32,297 nucleotides of DNA, taken from Methanobacteriota archaeon (GTDB taxonomy: Archaea > Thermoplasmatota > Poseidoniia > Poseidoniales > Poseidoniaceae). The notes under the pieces were generated by a model. It worked only from the letters and a program-made list of their open reading frames with translations. It was not told the DNA's origin and searched no databases. The DNA is taken from NCBI GenBank assembly GCA_002696315.1, contig NZRR01000053.1, positions 1,878-34,174 on the forward strand. Direction: 5' to 3'. This document shows, in pieces, positions 17,808 to 26,700 of the stretch. The stretch's first letter is position 1. Each line of letters begins with the position of its first letter. Both the position numbers and the translations under genes were made by a program.

Positions 17808-18519
17808 ACATAATAGCGACCAGTGTTGTTTTTTTGAGTGGTACAAATCCAATTCTGTATGTTTCCTGAATTTCGCGGATTAAATCCATCCATAACTGAA
17901 AGCGGTTTGATTCTTCTTCAGATGCGCCTTCAAATGGCACATTAGGTTCAACTGTTAAAATCAAACCATTTTTTGATAATAATGGTAATGATTCTTGAAT
18001 ACATTCAACTTGTTCCAATTCACCAACGTCAATAATGATTAAATCAGCAGGTAAAGATGCTGGCGCACCTGTAGCCTCCATGGAATTGCTATTCAATAAT
18101 GCTTGATTAGACAATAACCAAGCCTTAGATTCACCAGCTAATTCTTGAAACCTCATTCCAGAAACACGAACCCAATCACTTGCATTAAATCTCTGTGTTA
18201 ATCTTAGAAGAATTGCAGCAAATTTATTACCACCCTCAACTATTGTATATTCTGGTTTATCAACTTTTGAAGAAAAAGCATCTAGTAACCATGCAGTCAA
18301 ATGACCAATTCCACCACCAACTTCGATAATCTTTTTTGGATCATGTCTTATTGCCACATCCCTTATTCTTCTTAATGTGAATTCATCGTATGAAGTTAAC
18401 TCCATATGAGCTAATTGTTCACTTATTGCTGCAGCAATTTTAGGTTCTTCCTCACCCAATTCAATGTTTTCACTCAGGAGCCAAGCAAAAGCATCCCGTT
18501 CAGATGGAACTTCGTCCAT
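17800..18519 (-). CDS. SAM-dependent methyltransferase (class I)
   Basis: 239 residues. The glycine-rich SAM-binding motif IIEVGGGIGHLTAWLL starts near residue 64 (Gly68, Gly70, Gly72), and ADLIIIDVGE near residue 155 is the expected later strand. The preceding about 60 residues are helical, and the arrangement resembles O-methyltransferases of the catechol/caffeoyl-CoA type, but no substrate residues can be assigned. It overlaps the convergent subtilase gene by 8 nt and faces the HVO_0476-like gene across a 78-nt divergent gap. Other options are a spermidine-synthase-like or small-molecule methyltransferase. Confidence 0.75.
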   Translation of the reverse strand: MDEVPSERDAFAWLLSENIELGEEEPKIAAAISEQLAHMELTSYDEFTLRRIRDVAIRHDPKKIIEVGGGIGHLTAWLLDAFSSKVDKPEYTIVEGGNKFAAILLRLTQRFNASDWVRVSGMRFQELAGESKAWLLSNQALLNSNSMEATGAPASLPADLIIIDVGELEQVECIQESLPLLSKNGLILTVEPNVPFEGASEEESNRFQLWMDLIREIQETYRIGFVPLKKTTLVAIMSK

Positions 18520-18597
18520 AATAACTGCTGGGCATCCATATTTTCAACATTCCGCATCACAAGTTTTGAAATACACGTTGCTAACAGGTTAACTTTA

Positions 18598-19275
18598 ATG
18601 GATAGTTCAGAAACAAGTTGTTTTGCAATTTGCCCTACATGCGAATCTGAGAAGGAACATGAAATTGTTCGAAAGAGAGAAGTAGGCTCTGGATTAGATG
18701 TTAAGATTAGATGTTATGATTGTTCCATCGTTCATAAAATTCATATTCGACCGAATAAAGGCATTAAATTAGCATTTTTATTAAGTGATGGACCAACAAG
18801 CTCTAATGCTAAAATTGAAGTTGACGATGATGAAATGTTCAGAGTAGACGATATTTTTGAACACGATGATAAATTATGGAGAATTAACACAATTGAATCT
18901 ACTCATAAAAAATTCATGAGAAAATCATTACCTGAAAGAATTGGAAGAATTACCGCAATAAGATTTGATGAAGTAAGAGTTAAAGTTACTATGACCGAGG
19001 GTGATGTTTCTAGTTCTGGATTAATTATTTGTGAGCCGGACAGAGTATTTACTGCAGGTTCAATAATTGAATATGAAGGAGAAAAATGGAGAATTAGATC
19101 AATAAATACCTCTAGAGGATCTACTCTTCGGGGTAAATTTGATGCATACAAAATAAAAAGATTATATTTACAGCCACCACCACCTCCAAGAAAAGCTCCA
19201 AAAACATCTAGGGAACGAAGGCAAGCCTGGAAAGAAGGTAAATTAGGGTATAACCCTAATCCAGAAAAGAAGTAA
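18598..19275 (+). CDS. HVO_0476-like zinc-finger protein
   Basis: 225 residues from the ATG at 18598; an open frame extends further upstream but overlaps the divergent methyltransferase and lacks a good start. The N-terminal zinc ribbon uses Cys12, Cys15, Cys39 and Cys42. Two similar beta units follow: FRVDDIFEHDDKLWRINTIE and FTAGSIIEYEGEKWRIRSIN, suggesting tandem small barrels. The C-terminus is Pro-rich then very basic (PPPPPRKAPKTSRERRQAW), consistent with nucleic-acid binding. The layout matches the archaeal HVO_0476 zinc-finger family as I recall it; its function is not established. It ends 1 nt from the convergent proline dehydrogenase gene. Confidence 0.7.
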   Translation: MDSSETSCFAICPTCESEKEHEIVRKREVGSGLDVKIRCYDCSIVHKIHIRPNKGIKLAFLLSDGPTSSNAKIEVDDDEMFRVDDIFEHDDKLWRINTIESTHKKFMRKSLPERIGRITAIRFDEVRVKVTMTEGDVSSSGLIICEPDRVFTAGSIIEYEGEKWRIRSINTSRGSTLRGKFDAYKIKRLYLQPPPPPRKAPKTSRERRQAWKEGKLGYNPNPEKK

Positions 19276-19276
19276 A

Positions 19277-20257
19277 TTATCTTCTATTACTCCAAGGAAA
19301 AATCATTGCCTTAAATACATGCCAAGCAATATCTGGATTCTCTCTTAATCGCCTCATAGAATATTCGTACCATTGGCTTCCATAGGGAATATAAACTCTA
19401 GTCAAATGACCCTCAGATGCTAAATTCCTCCTTACATTACCCCTTACACCCAAAAGAAATTGGAATTCATAACCATTTCCTTTACCAACTCTATTCTTAG
19501 AGGAATGTTCCCTTAAGTCTTCTTGATTAGGACCTAAATTTCTTTTCTTTAATGCTTCTTTAGAATAATTTAGTATTTTCATATCATGGCTTGCGATTCC
19601 AACATACGCATCTAAATCAAGAGCTAAATCAATATCTGTGCAAAAAGAATCCACAATAGATTGATAATTTGTATGAGATATTTCCTTAGGTTCTAAATAA
19701 ATCCCCTTACATAATCTAAAATCAGCATGACCTTTCAAACTTTCACATAAATTTTTAATATCTTTTTTGGTTCTAAATAATCTAGACTGTAAAACACACC
19801 CCACGTTTGTTAAATTACGTGAATGCATTTCAATAACAACATCAATAGTGTCTTGAGTAACCCTATGATCTTCCATATCTAACCTAACAAATATGTCAGT
19901 TTTAGCAGCCAATTCACATATTTTACTAATATTTTCTAGTCCTTTTTCCCGATCTAAAAGTAATCCAAATGCTGTAGGTTTAATTGAAATATTAGCATTT
20001 AAATTTTCTTTGTTTATAGCAAAAATTGCTCTCCTATACTCTTCAACAAAAAAATCTGCTTCTTCTAAAGTACTAATCTCTTCTCCAAGAACATCTAAGG
20101 TAGTGCATGCAGATTCTAATTCTAACTTTTTCATCACTTTTACAGCAGATTCTAGATCTTTTCCAGCAACATATCTTCTTGCTACCCATCCAATAACAAA
20201 TTTGGGCATAATTGGTAGCATCGATACTACCACACGTCCAAAAATACCACCGGCCAT
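19277..20257 (-). CDS. Proline dehydrogenase (FAD-dependent)
   Basis: 326 residues. Oxidises proline to pyrroline-5-carboxylate, passing electrons through FAD to the membrane quinone pool. The length and C-terminal signatures fit the monofunctional PRODH family: YEFQFLLGVR at 263-272 and VYIPYGSQWYEYSMRRLREN around 288-307, where the paired arginines (302, 303) bind the proline carboxylate. Barrel strands such as ISIKPTAFG and IFVRLDMED are recognisable. No pyrroline-5-carboxylate dehydrogenase lies in the window, so the second step is encoded elsewhere. It sits 39 nt downstream of dtdA on the same strand and may be co-transcribed with it. A GTGAT element touches the start. Confidence 0.92.
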   Translation of the reverse strand: MAGGIFGRVVVSMLPIMPKFVIGWVARRYVAGKDLESAVKVMKKLELESACTTLDVLGEEISTLEEADFFVEEYRRAIFAINKENLNANISIKPTAFGLLLDREKGLENISKICELAAKTDIFVRLDMEDHRVTQDTIDVVIEMHSRNLTNVGCVLQSRLFRTKKDIKNLCESLKGHADFRLCKGIYLEPKEISHTNYQSIVDSFCTDIDLALDLDAYVGIASHDMKILNYSKEALKKRNLGPNQEDLREHSSKNRVGKGNGYEFQFLLGVRGNVRRNLASEGHLTRVYIPYGSQWYEYSMRRLRENPDIAWHVFKAMIFPWSNRR

Positions 20258-20296
20258 ATCACGGCGAATAGAATTAGAAATTTGATAATTATGATT

Positions 20297-21238
20297 CTAT
20301 GTTAAAAAATCTTCAGTTCTACCGAGAGGAATATTCTCCTCATCTAAAAAATTCTTAATTGCCTTTCTTTGCCAACCTTTGAATGACTTTCTATCTAAAT
20401 ATGCCCATACCTCAGAATCTGGGTTCGCTTTTTTTGTTGATAAATATGCGGATAAAATCGCTTGTTTCCATGTGCCTTTTACGTTACTTTCATCATCCGT
20501 CTCAGAATCACTTTTATCCATAATTAGAGCATAACTTGCTAACATGTGACCTAACACTACTCCTTTATCAGAAAGCCTCATTGGTTGGGGAGCATAATGC
20601 CCACCTCCCAAACAAAATACTACTTTCTCAGCCGTAATTTTTGGAACAGTATCTTGATTGTTTAGATTTAATCCATTAATGATCACATCAGCTAATGCTG
20701 AAGCTGCTTTCTCATTACCCCATTTTTCTTCATTAGAACCGATTTCAATGAATAATGAGGGTACAGAAATCCAAGGTCCATGGTGTGTAGTTTCAAAGCT
20801 AATTGAAAATTCTTCAGATAATTCATGAGATTCTGCTTGTTTTTTTAATTCCTGCATCCATGAACTCATTCTAGGAGACGGTGGAGGTGCATCTGCTGAT
20901 TTACCCCCGAACGGTGGTTTTTCACCTAAATCATATTGTGGTGTTCCAATTGGATGAATAGTCAAACAAGGAAACCCTGATGCGGCAACATGACGACTTG
21001 GGAAAATAACTTCAGATACCTTTTCTCCTGTTTCACTTTCCCAACGTAAATCTAAATTATCTTCGAATAAAACTCCACCATCTCTCCACCATATTCTAAC
21101 AGTATGGCAATTCCAAGTGTTAAAACCCTCAACTAAATTACCTTCGACCCATTCACATTTTTCTAATAGTGACTTAGCTTGATTTGTAGAAGCTATATCG
21201 CCACCGCTAATAATAATCAAAATTACCGGTTCGACCAT
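20297..21238 (-). CDS. dtdA: D-aminoacyl-tRNA deacylase, archaeal/plant type
   Basis: 313 residues. Zinc-dependent hydrolase that removes D-amino acids from tRNA. Signature segments of the DtdA (GEK1) family are all present: FPSRHVAASGFPCLTIHPIG around residues 80-100, TTHHGPWISVPSLFIEIGS around 150-168, GGGHYAPQPM around 212-221, and RKSFKGWQRKAI around 284-296; the conserved histidines are the likely zinc ligands. Starts at an ATG shared across a 73-nt divergent gap with the propeller-like gene. Proline dehydrogenase follows 39 nt downstream. Both act on amino acids or their tRNA esters, but a shared role is only speculation. Confidence 0.93.
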   Translation of the reverse strand: MVEPVILIIISGGDIASTNQAKSLLEKCEWVEGNLVEGFNTWNCHTVRIWWRDGGVLFEDNLDLRWESETGEKVSEVIFPSRHVAASGFPCLTIHPIGTPQYDLGEKPPFGGKSADAPPPSPRMSSWMQELKKQAESHELSEEFSISFETTHHGPWISVPSLFIEIGSNEEKWGNEKAASALADVIINGLNLNNQDTVPKITAEKVVFCLGGGHYAPQPMRLSDKGVVLGHMLASYALIMDKSDSETDDESNVKGTWKQAILSAYLSTKKANPDSEVWAYLDRKSFKGWQRKAIKNFLDEENIPLGRTEDFLT

Positions 21239-21311
21239 GTTACTCGGAGAATCTTTAGTATGATAGCATATCGTCTTTAGTGATTATCTATGAGATAATG
21301 TAGGGAGGTAC

Positions 21312-22229
21312 GTGTACAGCAAGCTTTTATTTCCTCCTCAAAAATTATTTCAGTTAGAAGACAATAGAATTCTAGTAATTGGAATGAATGGGGAAATACA
21401 AATACTTGATGAAAATTTAACTGCTGAATTTGAACATAAAAAACCATTCCCAACATCAATTTCAATAAGTTCTGTTTCAAAAAATACACTTTTTGCTTGT
21501 TGGATTGATTTAGAATTAATGATTGCAAGAATGGCATCCATTAATCTTGATTCTAAAATTGATAACGGGATCACTCGTGCAGAATTAAGAAGAAAATTAG
21601 AATCAAAATCACAACCTCAAGTTGAAAGTTCAAAGTGGTCACACATATTGGACTCTGAACCATTAGCACTAATTTCAAATGAACAATTTATTGTATTTAA
21701 CTCGTGGAAAAGAGGACTTTACTGTGTAGATCATGAATCTAATGAGTTATGGAGAATTCCTGAAATAAAATGGAAAAATAAAATTAAAAATGCCAATATT
21801 ATCATTTCAATAGAAATTACGGACAAGGGACTTCTTGTTTGGTCGAAAGCCGCAGAATGGTTTTTGATTAACAAAGACAATGGTGAAATTCTTGAAAATG
21901 GTCAAGTTGAGTTCGAGAATATTCTTGAAAAAGTATTCGTTTATGAAAATAAAAGATTACTTTGTAGTCCTAATGGGTTTGTACTATGGATTGAGGAGTT
22001 AGATTCGAAGAATCCATTAAAAATGAAACAAAAAGGTCCCGTACATGATGCAAAATGGGATTTGGAAAAAAATTGCTGGAGAATATGTCAATGGAGAGAA
22101 GACATTCTATGGTCGAAGTCTGAAATTCAGAAATCAAATAGAAAAGAAATCGGAAAATCGGTGTTTAAGCATAAGGAAAAATGGATAGTACTAGAAAACT
22201 CAGGAAGTTTCTCTGAGCATTACTCTTAA
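21312..22229 (+). CDS. Hypothetical protein, possible beta-propeller
   Basis: 305 residues, not recognised. It starts at GTG 21312, the only start in its frame because a stop lies at 21291; GGGAGGT (21303-21309) precedes it very closely. There is no signal peptide or membrane helix, so it is cytosolic. Repeated four-strand-like patterns such as NRILVIGMNGEIQILDENL, EQFIVFNSWKRGLYCVD and RLLCSPNGFVLWIEEL recall WD40/PQQ-type blades, and Trp is abundant. A helical, charged insert (RAELRRKLESK) lies near residue 90. Convergent with the ribosomal operon, whose last stop abuts its own. Confidence 0.65.
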   Translation: MYSKLLFPPQKLFQLEDNRILVIGMNGEIQILDENLTAEFEHKKPFPTSISISSVSKNTLFACWIDLELMIARMASINLDSKIDNGITRAELRRKLESKSQPQVESSKWSHILDSEPLALISNEQFIVFNSWKRGLYCVDHESNELWRIPEIKWKNKIKNANIIISIEITDKGLLVWSKAAEWFLINKDNGEILENGQVEFENILEKVFVYENKRLLCSPNGFVLWIEELDSKNPLKMKQKGPVHDAKWDLEKNCWRICQWREDILWSKSEIQKSNRKEIGKSVFKHKEKWIVLENSGSFSEHYS

Positions 22230-22424
22230 TTATTCTTCTTCACTAGAATTCTCTTCAGCCTGATTATATCCACACTTTCCACAAGTTATCCTATCTTTAT
22301 GACGTGCTAAAAAAATACCAGGCCCACACTCTGGTTTAGGACAAAAGTCGTTCTTCCTAACTAGTTTATCGCCCTCTATTGAATATTTTTCCCATTTTTT
22401 TGAAACGTTTTTTCCTTCAGCCAT
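22230..22424 (-). CDS. rps27ae: 30S ribosomal protein S27ae
   Basis: 64 residues. Small-subunit zinc-ribbon protein. Cys28, Cys33, Cys48 and Cys51 form the ribbon, with the family core [21 protein letters not shown]. The first pair is CPKPEC (four residues between cysteines) rather than the usual CPxC, which slightly enlarges the first knuckle. The start codon shares one base with the stop of rps24e (TAATG), and the ribosome site GGAGGTGA (22431-22438) lies inside the rps24e coding end. Last gene of the operon rpo7-spt4-rps24e-rps27ae. Confidence 0.95.
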   Translation of the reverse strand: MAEGKNVSKKWEKYSIEGDKLVRKNDFCPKPECGPGIFLARHKDRITCGKCGYNQAEENSSEEE

Positions 22425-22747
22425 TATTCTTCACCTCCGGATTCATCTCCTTCGGGGGGCATCTCTTCTTCACCTGATGAATGTCGATTGATCATGTATT
22501 CCATTTCTGTATTTTTTAATGAGTCAACATCTGAATAAATATGCGCAAAACCAGTTGTTAAAGCCTGACCAAATCTAGTATTAACCCTCTTTAAAATTAC
22601 TAATTGAGATTTTGAACCTGGTTCCGCTTTGACAACTAAATCAATCATTTCCTTACGACTAGGTGTTGGTTTTTGTGAATGATTTATTTCAAATTCTATT
22701 TCAACTCTATTTAGTAAATTATTTTCTTTTCTATTTTTTACTTCCAT
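22424..22747 (-). CDS. rps24e: 30S ribosomal protein S24e
   Basis: 107 residues. Recognised by [21 protein letters not shown], the family block [24 protein letters not shown], and position between spt4 and rps27ae. The C-terminus is extended with an acidic Glu/Gly-rich tail ([15 protein letters not shown]) whose last codons also carry the rps27ae ribosome site. It follows spt4 after a 4-nt gap. Confidence 0.95.
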   Translation of the reverse strand: MEVKNRKENNLLNRVEIEFEINHSQKPTPSRKEMIDLVVKAEPGSKSQLVILKRVNTRFGQALTTGFAHIYSDVDSLKNTEMEYMINRHSSGEEEMPPEGDESGGEE

Positions 22748-22751
22748 AATA

Positions 22752-22958
22752 TCACCTAATTGAAACCTTTAATGCGTATTCTCCGCTTCTTTCGATATTA
22801 AGTCGTTGAGCTACTTCTGAACGATCGGAATCCATAATCAAAACATATCCACTCCAATCTAAAGTTACAGGAGAACTTGGACAATGGACACACTGGTCTA
22901 CTGATTCTGTTAATATCATATGACATTCACCGCATGCAAATCTTTTATTCTGAGCCAT
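22752..22958 (-). CDS. spt4: Transcription elongation factor Spt4
   Basis: 68 residues from the ATG at 22958 (MAQNKRFACGECH). Earlier GTG and ATG codons at 22967 and 22964 overlap the GGTGA ribosome site and are less likely. Spt4 pairs with Spt5 to keep RNA polymerase processive. Zinc ligands Cys9, Cys12, Cys23 and Cys26 are present, followed by the family block LDWSGYVLIMDSDRSEVAQRLN and ending GEYALKV. Its ribosome site overlaps the stop codon of rpo7 (TAGGTGA), so translation is coupled. Confidence 0.94.
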   Translation of the reverse strand: MAQNKRFACGECHMILTESVDQCVHCPSSPVTLDWSGYVLIMDSDRSEVAQRLNIERSGEYALKVSIR

Positions 22959-22967
22959 TTTCATCAC

Positions 22968-23516
22968 CTATCTATCCTCACTTAACCATTCTAAGCCACC
23001 TAGGCCTGGCTGCTTACAAGTTAATCCAATTTTCGAATTCTTTGGGTCTGCTGGATTGAATGATAATGATACGATTCTGCTCCTCACGGGATCACCAACT
23101 CCCAATTCTTTACCACTTTGACGTCCTTCAATTCTTCTCATCGCCTGATTGACATCAACGTGGTCATCCATAATTTGTGATTTGTGTAGTAGTGCTTCAA
23201 CGGGCCCAATTCTAATGAAGCAACCGAAATCGTGTACTTCTGAAATTGCTCCTTCTATAACTTCATTTTCTTGCATAACAAAAAGTATTGCTTTGAATCT
23301 GACTTTTTGATAAATTGCACCATCTCCATGAATTATTCTTCCTCTACCAAGAGGTTCATGATCATAAGTTACCAATACAAATCTGTTTTCAGAATCATAT
23401 TTTCCTTCAAAAGCTTCTGTTGCTAACTCATCTATTCTTTGATTCAATGATTGTCCCTTACGGATAAACTCCGCTGGAATACGGAGCGTGTCTTCCATTG
23501 TTGCTTGCATATACAT
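22968..23516 (-). CDS. rpo7: DNA-directed RNA polymerase subunit Rpo7 (RpoE1)
   Basis: 182 residues. Forms the stalk of archaeal RNA polymerase with Rpo4, binds nascent RNA and helps open complexes. The N-terminal RNP-like domain (MEDTLRIPAEFI ... GKYDSENRFVLVTYD) is followed by an S1/OB domain (about 88-170; EGAISEVHDFGCFIRIGPVEALLHKSQ). Start ATG at 23516 with GGTGA six nt upstream. First gene of the operon; in many archaea a DUF359 kinase and kae1 lie in or after this cluster, and neither is here. Confidence 0.95.
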   Translation of the reverse strand: MYMQATMEDTLRIPAEFIRKGQSLNQRIDELATEAFEGKYDSENRFVLVTYDHEPLGRGRIIHGDGAIYQKVRFKAILFVMQENEVIEGAISEVHDFGCFIRIGPVEALLHKSQIMDDHVDVNQAMRRIEGRQSGKELGVGDPVRSRIVSLSFNPADPKNSKIGLTCKQPGLGGLEWLSEDR

Positions 23517-23605
23517 GGTATCTCACCTACTTCCCGCTCTCAATTCCAGTCGACAAAGCGGGATAATCCCACTCTGTCCGTCACTGGTGGTCCTCAAGAG
23601 AGAGA

Positions 23606-23626
23606 GGTCGAAGTAATCTTCCGACC
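23606..23626. repeat. Inverted repeat upstream of rpo7
   Basis: GGTCGAAG and CTTCCGACC pair with one bulged base around a 4-nt loop (TAAT). It lies in the 235-nt divergent gap between rpo7 and the giant gene, about 90-110 nt before rpo7 and close to the transcription start predicted from the TATA element at 23637-23650. Could be a 5'-terminal stem of the operon mRNA or a protein-binding site. Confidence 0.35.
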
Positions 23627-23636
23627 TAAGACCCCC

Positions 23637-23650
23637 ATATAAGTATTTCA
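23637..23650 (-). promoter_or_regulatory. Putative BRE/TATA element for the rpo7 operon
   Basis: On the minus strand the region reads TGAAATACTTATAT: a purine-rich BRE-like start followed by a TATA-like core. Spacing predicts a start near 23616 and a leader of about 100 nt containing the palindrome GGGATTATCCC at 23560-23570. Confidence 0.4.
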
Positions 23651-23750
23651 AAACCATTCGGACACCCAATCAATACCTCTATTCCTATAGATTAATGAAA
23701 TTAAAACCTTAATGTTTTAGTAATTCAACAATGGCTCCATAGTGAGGGTA

Positions 23751-26700
23751 ATGAAAAGAGGCCGCGTAAATTTCGTGTTTGTCGTAAGCACGATAGTTTT
23801 TATTTTGCTGCAATCGTGGATTCCTTTCGTTATAGAACTAGATTCAAAAATAGATAGTTCGAATAGTAATATGAATTCAGAAGTTTGGACTGGAGATGAT
23901 CAGCCTTGGTCACAATTCGGGCATAACCCAACTAGAAATTCTACATCTCCACCACATTCAATTAATGGTGGTTTTGGATTGAATAGTCTTGGAATTATTA
24001 CTGAACCTTCTATTAATTGGAAATCTTCGGCTGATGATGAATATGGAGTACAAAGTTATGGGAGCGCCATTGCCAATTTTTCTGGACAAATATCCTCTAC
24101 AGAATTCACTAATGAAAGATGTGGAGAGGGGAATTTATTTGCCGTCTTTACAATTGAGAGGAATTCTGGTTCTGAAAATGATTGGTTAGTAATTGTTGAA
24201 GGTGGATTAAATAGAGAAGCCTGGAGAGTTGATTTAGGAGAGACTTCAAATGTGAAATCAACACCTGGAATAGTAGATATTAATGGTGACGGAATTTTTG
24301 AAATTATTATTGCATATGATACGCCCTCTGGCCTTAAAGTTGATGCTTGGTCACCTCAACTATCATGTTCGGAAGCAGGAAATTGGAATGCTGACCAGCA
24401 TTCAAGTGATCTATTATGGACATACAGCGAACCTGATTTAAAGCTTGGAATTTCTGCAGATTCATTTAACGCTGGTCATCTTGCTTCAACACAAGCACTA
24501 ATTGCAGATTTACAACTAGATGGTGATCCAGAACTTGTTTTATCCACAGTAGATGATACCACGGACAGACCCACGATTATTTCAATTCCATTAACTAATT
24601 CTGCCCCAAATAACCCACTTTGGGAAATTCAATTAGACTATGGAACTCATCCATCTGACCCTACATGGGCTCAAATTGACGAAGAGAATGCGGCAATATT
24701 AGTTACCACAATAGATAGTGATGATGGAAATATGTGGGCTTGGAGAATAAATTCAGAAACGGGTTCTTTAGATTGGAATGCCAGATCTTTAATTTCAGAA
24801 GGAGATAGTGGAGTTCCACACATTAGATTACCAGGTCCCGTAATTGCACAATTGGATGATGATGATATCCCTGAAGTGATATTTACTGCACCCGGAGATT
24901 GGGACGAAAATTCACCAGTTGATGCCGCAAGTTATCATGCATGGGAATTAACTGATGGAAGTGAAATATTATCATTTACAGCTTCAAATGGATATGCTGA
25001 AACTCCACCCCTTCCTGTAGACATAGACAACGATGGGATTCATGAACATATTTGTTGGGTCACTTGGTTTGAAGACGGTGTTTTAAACTCAGATAGACAT
25101 GGGAGGGTTGGTTGTGAAGATATTACTGGAGACACATCTGGGTGGTGGGAAGACATGGAGCCATTTGATGGAAATTCAAATGATGGGATTGCCATGAGTC
25201 AACCGATATCATTAGACTTAAACGGAATTGGTGCACCCGAGATTATCGTTGCTTACGGACAATCCTTAAGGGCGTATGATGGAGATGATGGAAATTCAGA
25301 CGTGTGGGATGAAAATATTGATCTAGGGAAAAGAAGTTGGGCATCCCCTTCAATAGCAGACTTGGATGGAGATGGTTTACTTGACATCCTAGTTGGTGAT
25401 GTACTAGTTTCTCAAGCCAATATTGATATTGCACCAATATTAGATGGCAGAGGTATTTCGTTTTCCCCTTCTGCTGCGGATCCAGGAGATATTGTAGAAA
25501 TAACCGCCCAATATGCGAATCATGGCACAATAGCTAGTGATGAACCTGTAGATGCGAGAATTTATGTAAATAATAACTTAATTTCAACAAATAGAATTTT
25601 TGATATGGAACCAAGCTCACCTAGTGGAAATGCCATAGATTCATCATTTACTGTAGAATGGACTGCAGAATTAGGAACTCATGAAATCAGATTAGAATTA
25701 GATCCATACAACAATCTAACTCAATCCAGAACAGATAACGATAACTATTCCATTCAATTTACAGTATTAGAACCCTATGATTTAGCAATTTCTCTACCAT
25801 CCGAACCTACAAGAATAAATCCTGGTGAATCTGAAATATTAGATCTAAGTATCTCAGCTGTTGGAAGGCGCGCTGCAGAATGGAGTATGACAATAAATAA
25901 TTCGAATATGCCAGATAATTGGACTGTAGTTGATCAAAATCCTGAACTAAGCCAATCAGTCAATATAGACCCTGAAGGAAATGAATGGATTCCGAATCTC
26001 TTAGTTACCATCCCATCCGATGCTGAAGGCTCTGAAACAGGATCATTTCTAGTTACAATGACTTTAGATTCAAACCCATCAATCAGTAAAAGCTTTCTTA
26101 TTCCAATTGAAGTGAACTTGACAAGAGGATTATCCATCACAGGCCCTGATGGTAATTCTATTTCTACTGGTCACGGATTAAGGGGAGAAAATGCATCTGC
26201 ATGGTTTCAAATAGAGAATCTAGGTAATGCTGAAGAAAGACTAACTAGTCAAACATGGAGTTCAAATAATTGGCAAACAACACCCTCTATTTTCGATCAA
26301 AATGGTGGCCCATATTATTCCATAACATTATCTCCTGGCGAAGTAAGAGAATTTACTGCAGTGGTATCCGTTCCTAAATCTGTAGAATTAGGTTCAATCG
26401 TAAAAAATATATTTACTGGATGTATTGGAACAGAAGATGATAGTTTATGTAAATCAATAGAATTTACATTCATAGCAAATTCAATTGCCATGGAGCCACC
26501 TCATGTAAAAAGTATACCTGGTGTGGAATTATCTTGGCAATTAAATTCGAATTCAAGTGAAGGAGATCTGGTAATCGATCTTGCCACCTCGGGAATGACA
26601 TTACCAGGATGGATTTGGTCAGTTGAAGGTCATGGAACTTTAAACGGAAATATACTAAATATCACTCAATCTGAAGAAATTAAACTTACTTGGATTAATG

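Noticed and set aside
18415-18597. Upstream extension of the HVO_0476-like gene
   Set aside because: The frame is open but runs antisense to the methyltransferase 5' end; the zinc ribbon begins properly after the ATG at 18598.
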